NCBI RefSeq assembly: GCF_000257645.1
Contig: NZ_AJHJ01000013.1
Coordinates: forward strand, 49,735 to 113,734
Length of the DNA stretch: 64,000 nt
Origin: Serratia sp. M24T3
GTDB taxonomy: Bacteria > Pseudomonadota > Gammaproteobacteria > Enterobacterales > Enterobacteriaceae
Direction of reading: 5' to 3'
Below the pieces are notes generated by a model, which was not told the origin of the DNA, did not search any database, and was given only the letters and a program-made list of their open reading frames with translations. The position numbers and the translations under genes were made by a program. Numbering within the stretch: the first letter of the stretch is position 1; each line of letters starts with the position of its first letter. This document shows positions 60,655-64,000 of this stretch, piece after piece.

Positions 60655-62070
60655 ATGACTGAATCCAGCCTGACAACGCACAAGAAATTCACCAGCGGCA
60701 AGCAAATGAATCCGACGCTGGTTTTACTGTTTATCGTGGTCGTGGCAGTCGTCATGACCTGGATACTCAGCTCGGGGGAGTTTCAGCATCAGGGTCAAAA
60801 GGTGATCCCAGGAACCTATCAGGTCATTGAAAAACATTATTCACTGACCCAGATGCTAGGTCTCGGAGCAGCTCCAGCCGCGGGACAAGCCGCGCCGGTC
60901 GGCATTATTGACGGCGTGATGGCTATCCCAGCGGGGATTGTGAAACAGGCAGGGCTGATCGTCATGGTACTGTTTATCGGCGGGATGTTTGGCGTACTGA
61001 ACCAGTCGGGCGCGATAGAAGCCTCGCTGGAACGTCTGCTGGGTATCACCAAAGGTAATATTTACTTTCTGGTACCCACGCTGATGCTGGTGTTTTCAGC
61101 GGGCAGCACCTTTATGGGGCTGGCGAAAGAGTATTTGCTGGTCATCCCACTGGTGGTGGCCTTGATGAACCGGCTTGGCTTGCCCAATATTCTCGGGCTG
61201 GCGGTTGTCGCTGTCGCCGTCAAGGTCGGCTATCTGGCGTCTGTCACTAATCCTTATGCGCTTTCCATCGCGCAGCCGCTGGTTGGGGTGCAGATATTTA
61301 GTGGCCTGAGCATGCGTTTGGCGGCCTATGTGCTGTTTATGCTGACAGGCGTCGCTTTCGTTTTATGGGCGATACGCCGACACGGCCCCGTTGGCGGCAC
61401 GATCGACACTTCGTTCTCTACTCAGCCGCTTTCGCTGCGCCACTGCCTGATGATGTCGACTCTGCTGGTTGGCATAGCCTTTATGGTTTTTGCCGCCAAT
61501 CAGTGGCATTGGAAAAACACCCAACTCTCGGCCTACTACCTGTTTTTAAGCATGATTTTCTCGGCAATGAGCGGCATGGGTGCCAGCGCGTCGGCGGATG
61601 CCTTTGTCGGCGGGATGAAAAAAGTGCTGATTGCCGGATTGCTGATTGGGCTGGCAACGGCGGTTGAAATCGTGCTCAGCCAGGGCAAAGTGATGGACAC
61701 TTTAATCAACGCGCTGGTGCAGCTGGTCGGGCAGCACGGCCCGTACATTTCGGCTTACGGCATGTTTATCTGCCAGCTGTTACTGGACATTGTGATCCCT
61801 TCAACCTCGGGCCAGGCTGCTGTCACCATGCCGATACTCGGGCCACTGGGGCAGCTTTCCGGCGTTGCGCCACAGACCACCGTGTTTGCTTTCCTGATGG
61901 GCAACGGGCTAACCAACATGATAACGCCCACCTCCAGCGGGCTACTGATTTTCCTCGCTTCTGCACAAGTGGGATGGACTCAGTGGGCGAAGTTTCTGCT
62001 GCCGCTGTTTCTTATTTTTGCCGCGCTGGCGATTGCGATGCTAACTGTCGCAGTCGCCATCGGCTACTAA
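60655..62070 (+). CDS. YfcC-family carrier (C4-dicarboxylate/basic amino acid carrier superfamily)
   Basis: Inner-membrane transporter of 471 residues with about 12 helices. YfcC-type markers are NPTLVLLFIVVVAVVMTWIL, GIVKQAGLIVMVLFIGGMFGVLNQSGAIEASLERLLG, VFSAGSTFMGLAKEYLLVIPLVVALMNRLGL and LLLDIVIPSTSGQAAVTMPILGPLGQLSGV. The substrate is unknown for most members. Together with the hydrolase 24 bases downstream it may import the hydrolase's substrate or export or import a product. Confidence 0.87.
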   Translation: MTESSLTTHKKFTSGKQMNPTLVLLFIVVVAVVMTWILSSGEFQHQGQKVIPGTYQVIEKHYSLTQMLGLGAAPAAGQAAPVGIIDGVMAIPAGIVKQAGLIVMVLFIGGMFGVLNQSGAIEASLERLLGITKGNIYFLVPTLMLVFSAGSTFMGLAKEYLLVIPLVVALMNRLGLPNILGLAVVAVAVKVGYLASVTNPYALSIAQPLVGVQIFSGLSMRLAAYVLFMLTGVAFVLWAIRRHGPVGGTIDTSFSTQPLSLRHCLMMSTLLVGIAFMVFAANQWHWKNTQLSAYYLFLSMIFSAMSGMGASASADAFVGGMKKVLIAGLLIGLATAVEIVLSQGKVMDTLINALVQLVGQHGPYISAYGMFICQLLLDIVIPSTSGQAAVTMPILGPLGQLSGVAPQTTVFAFLMGNGLTNMITPTSSGLLIFLASAQVGWTQWAKFLLPLFLIFAALAIAMLTVAVAIGY

Positions 62071-62094
62071 CTTATCCTTCGATGGAAAACGATA

Positions 62095-63930
62095 ATGCAA
62101 TCTGAAACCACAATGACTCTGCTTGAAAACGTGATGATCACCCTGCGCGATGGTGTAAATCTGGCAACCGACATTTATTTACCCGCTGGCTCAGGCCCTT
62201 TCCCGGTGGTGGTTGAACGTACGCCTTATAACAAACGCGGGCAGTCGCGCTCTGAGGTAAATGTCGATGGCAGCAAACTTTCGCGTCGCGATATGGCGCA
62301 GGCATTGGTCAATCGCGGCTATGCGGTGGTATTTCAGGACTGTCGCGGCTGTTATGGTTCCGAAGGCGTGTTCACAAAATATACCTCAGAGGGCGTCGAT
62401 GGCTTCGATACCCTGCAATGGATTATCGAACAGCAGTGGTGCAATGGAGATATCGGCAGCATGGGGCTATCGTATGCTGCCCATACCCAGCTGGCGATGG
62501 CCTGTCTTAATCCACCCGGTTTGAAAACCATGGTGCTGGATTCCGGAGGTTTTCATAATGCGTTTCAGTGCGGCATTCGCCAAGGTGGAGCCTTCGAACT
62601 CAAGCAAGCAACCTGGGCGTATAAATGGTCGCAGGAAAGCCCGCTGGCGCAGCAAAATCCGTTGATTCGCAAGGCATTGGAACAGGAGAATATTCTCGAC
62701 TGGTTTGCGCAAATGCCGTGGTTTCCCGGACACTCCCCGCTGCGCCACGTCCCGGAATATGAAAATTATTTGTTCGAGCAGTGGTCGCAGGGCGAATTCT
62801 CGGATTATTGGCGACAAAACGGGATTTATGCCGCCGAGAGTTTTGAGCAAATTCCTGATATGCCGGTGATGTTTATGTCCAGCTGGTACGACGCTTATGT
62901 CAGCTCGACGCTGGATAATTTCAAGGCATTTTGTCAGGGCAAAACCTACCCACAGCGATTGATCATGGGTCCGTGGTTGCATGGCGACCGTAACATCACC
63001 TTTAGCGGCAACGCCGAGTTTGGGCGCGCCGCGGCATTTGATAACAACGTTGCAGCCGACTGGATGACCTGCAGGCTCGACTGGTTCGATCGCTGGTTAA
63101 AAAATTCGGCCAGCAAAGAGGCACCGCACGAGGTTGAAGTGTTTGTGATGGGCGGCGGTGGCGGCGATAAAAATGATGCCGGGCGTTTGCAGCACGGCGG
63201 AAAATGGCTGAACAGCGATCAATGGCCGTTAAAAGGCAGCCAACCCACCACCCTGTTTTTACATCGTGACGGCGCTCTGTCTTGCGAGCAACCCTCCCGC
63301 TCTGCCGCCCCGCTGCGTTATCTCGCGGACCCGCATCACCCAGTGCCGACGATTGGCGGTTCCGTGACCTCGGGCTTGCCGGTATTTCAGGGCGGCGCGT
63401 TTGACCAGCGCGAAAGCAGTGAATTTTTCGGCACGCGTGGCGATAATTTACCGTTGAGCGCGCGCGCAGATGTGCTGGTATTCCAGACTCCAGAACTTGA
63501 AAAGGATCTATTGGTCGCAGGAGACGTGACTATCAAGCTGTGGATTTCCAGCTCGGCGCTCGATACCGACTTCACCGCCAAGCTGGTCGACGTTTATCCG
63601 CCCTCAAAAGATTATCCGCAGGGCTATGCGATGAACATCACTGACGGAATTATTCGCTGTCGTTATCGCCAGGGTTGGGAAAAAGAGCAGCTGCTTTCAC
63701 CCGATGAAATTGTCGAAGTCACTATCGCGCCTTTTGCCACCTGTAATTTGTTCAAAAAAGGGCACCGCATTCGCCTGGACATCGCCAGCAGCAATTTCCC
63801 GCGCTTTGACAGCAACCCCAACAGCGGCGAACCGGAAGGTCAGGCAAGATTAAAACAGACGGCGACCAATCAGGTATTTGTCGATTCTCTGAGGCCATCG
63901 AGACTGATCATCAGCGTTTTGCCCCTCTGA
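62095..63930 (+). CDS. CocE/NonD family serine hydrolase (X-Pro dipeptidyl-peptidase S15 type)
   Basis: Alpha/beta hydrolase of 611 residues. N-terminal MITLRDGVNLATDIYLPAGSGPFPVVVERTPYNKRG and YAVVFQDCRGCYGSEG are typical. The catalytic Ser126 lies in GSMGLSYAAHTQL, Asp266 in SSWYDAYVS and His296 in GPWLHGD. The C-terminal jelly-roll domain follows (DLLVAGDVTIKLWISSSALDTDF, GHRIRLDIASSNFPRFDSNPNSGEP). No signal peptide. Characterised relatives cleave esters (cocaine esterase), beta-lactam side-chain amides or esters, or X-Pro dipeptides. The regulator-carrier-hydrolase order suggests catabolism of an imported ester or peptide. Confidence 0.92.
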   Translation: MQSETTMTLLENVMITLRDGVNLATDIYLPAGSGPFPVVVERTPYNKRGQSRSEVNVDGSKLSRRDMAQALVNRGYAVVFQDCRGCYGSEGVFTKYTSEGVDGFDTLQWIIEQQWCNGDIGSMGLSYAAHTQLAMACLNPPGLKTMVLDSGGFHNAFQCGIRQGGAFELKQATWAYKWSQESPLAQQNPLIRKALEQENILDWFAQMPWFPGHSPLRHVPEYENYLFEQWSQGEFSDYWRQNGIYAAESFEQIPDMPVMFMSSWYDAYVSSTLDNFKAFCQGKTYPQRLIMGPWLHGDRNITFSGNAEFGRAAAFDNNVAADWMTCRLDWFDRWLKNSASKEAPHEVEVFVMGGGGGDKNDAGRLQHGGKWLNSDQWPLKGSQPTTLFLHRDGALSCEQPSRSAAPLRYLADPHHPVPTIGGSVTSGLPVFQGGAFDQRESSEFFGTRGDNLPLSARADVLVFQTPELEKDLLVAGDVTIKLWISSSALDTDFTAKLVDVYPPSKDYPQGYAMNITDGIIRCRYRQGWEKEQLLSPDEIVEVTIAPFATCNLFKKGHRIRLDIASSNFPRFDSNPNSGEPEGQARLKQTATNQVFVDSLRPSRLIISVLPL

Positions 63931-64000
63931 TCAGGCGATGGCGAAACTGTGATCGCGCTGAACGAACAACAACCGTGAACCAAGATTGTGCAGGTTTAAA
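63931..64000 (-). CDS. C-terminal end of a convergent gene (partial)
   Basis: On the minus strand an open frame enters from the right edge and ends at a TGA whose complement is 63931-63933, immediately next to the hydrolase stop. The 22 visible residues end in LLFVQRDHSFAIA. This is a believable protein end in a compact genome, but too short to assign. Confidence 0.35.
   Translation of the reverse strand, partial: LNLHNLGSRLLFVQRDHSFAIA

Noticed and set aside
1..64000. CRISPR arrays, tRNA or rRNA genes, insertion sequences, ERIC or REP families
   Set aside because: No regularly spaced repeats, cloverleaf-type sequences, transposase genes or known repeat families were recognised in the intergenic spaces.

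Overview
The window looks like chromosomal DNA of a member of the Enterobacterales. Signs are the mdtABC-type efflux operon, the YjiH-YjiG pair, YdiK-like and YghU-like proteins, an Ula-type PTS, ATGA start-stop overlaps and Gram-negative lipoprotein and TonB signals. A Yersiniaceae-like genus (Serratia, Rahnella, Rouxiella or Ewingella) is a guess from gene content only. I see no rRNA, tRNA, CRISPR array, insertion sequence or phage gene. Coding density is high throughout.

Layout. (1) 213-5911: an RND efflux operon, adaptor-pump-outer-membrane channel, with an inverted repeat in its leader. (2) 5980-15078, minus strand: a second RND operon, mdtA-mdtB-mdtC plus its own outer-membrane channel. 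The two operons meet tail to tail at one bidirectional terminator. The mdtB-type pump carries a 57-residue Ser/Thr/Asn tract that its relatives lack. (3) 15334-26425: a divergent cluster. On the left are a GntR-type regulator, a creatininase-family amidohydrolase, a ketopantoate-reductase-like protein and an SDR dehydrogenase. On the right are a complete Dpp-like peptide ABC importer, a class I glutamine-amidotransferase-like hydrolase of the PuuD type and a signal-less VanY-type peptidase. This is the best candidate for an undescribed catabolic system: uptake and cytoplasmic breakdown of a peptide- or lactam-like compound. (4) 26433-30490: a CPBP protease, then a siderophore-type binding protein and TonB-dependent receptor. 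(5) 30749-31773: a DUF2000 protein divergent from an Lrp-type regulator. (6) 31770-39494: an IclR regulator divergent from a PotABC-like importer, a three-subunit FAD/2Fe-2S amine oxidoreductase and a PotD-like binding protein.

(7) 39538-44387: two M20 amidohydrolases, YjiG/YjiH membrane proteins and a LysR regulator. (8) 44402-47760: an Ula-type PTS (EIIA, EIIB, EIIC) divergent from a LacI-type repressor, with two clear operators between them. (9) 47734-50572: LysR, SDR and a YghU-like glutathione transferase. (10) 50999-57259: a sugar ABC importer with two permeases and an FGGY pentulose kinase. (11) 57264-59597: a PhnD-like protein without signal peptide and a YdiK-like AI-2E transporter. 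(12) 59882-63930: IclR regulator, YfcC-like carrier and a CocE/NonD-type serine hydrolase. The last 70 bases hold the end of a convergent gene.

Taken together the region is a run of separate uptake-plus-breakdown modules, most with a local regulator, next to two drug or metabolite efflux pumps. Protein families are read from motifs, length and context. Substrates are mostly inferred, and no database search was possible.
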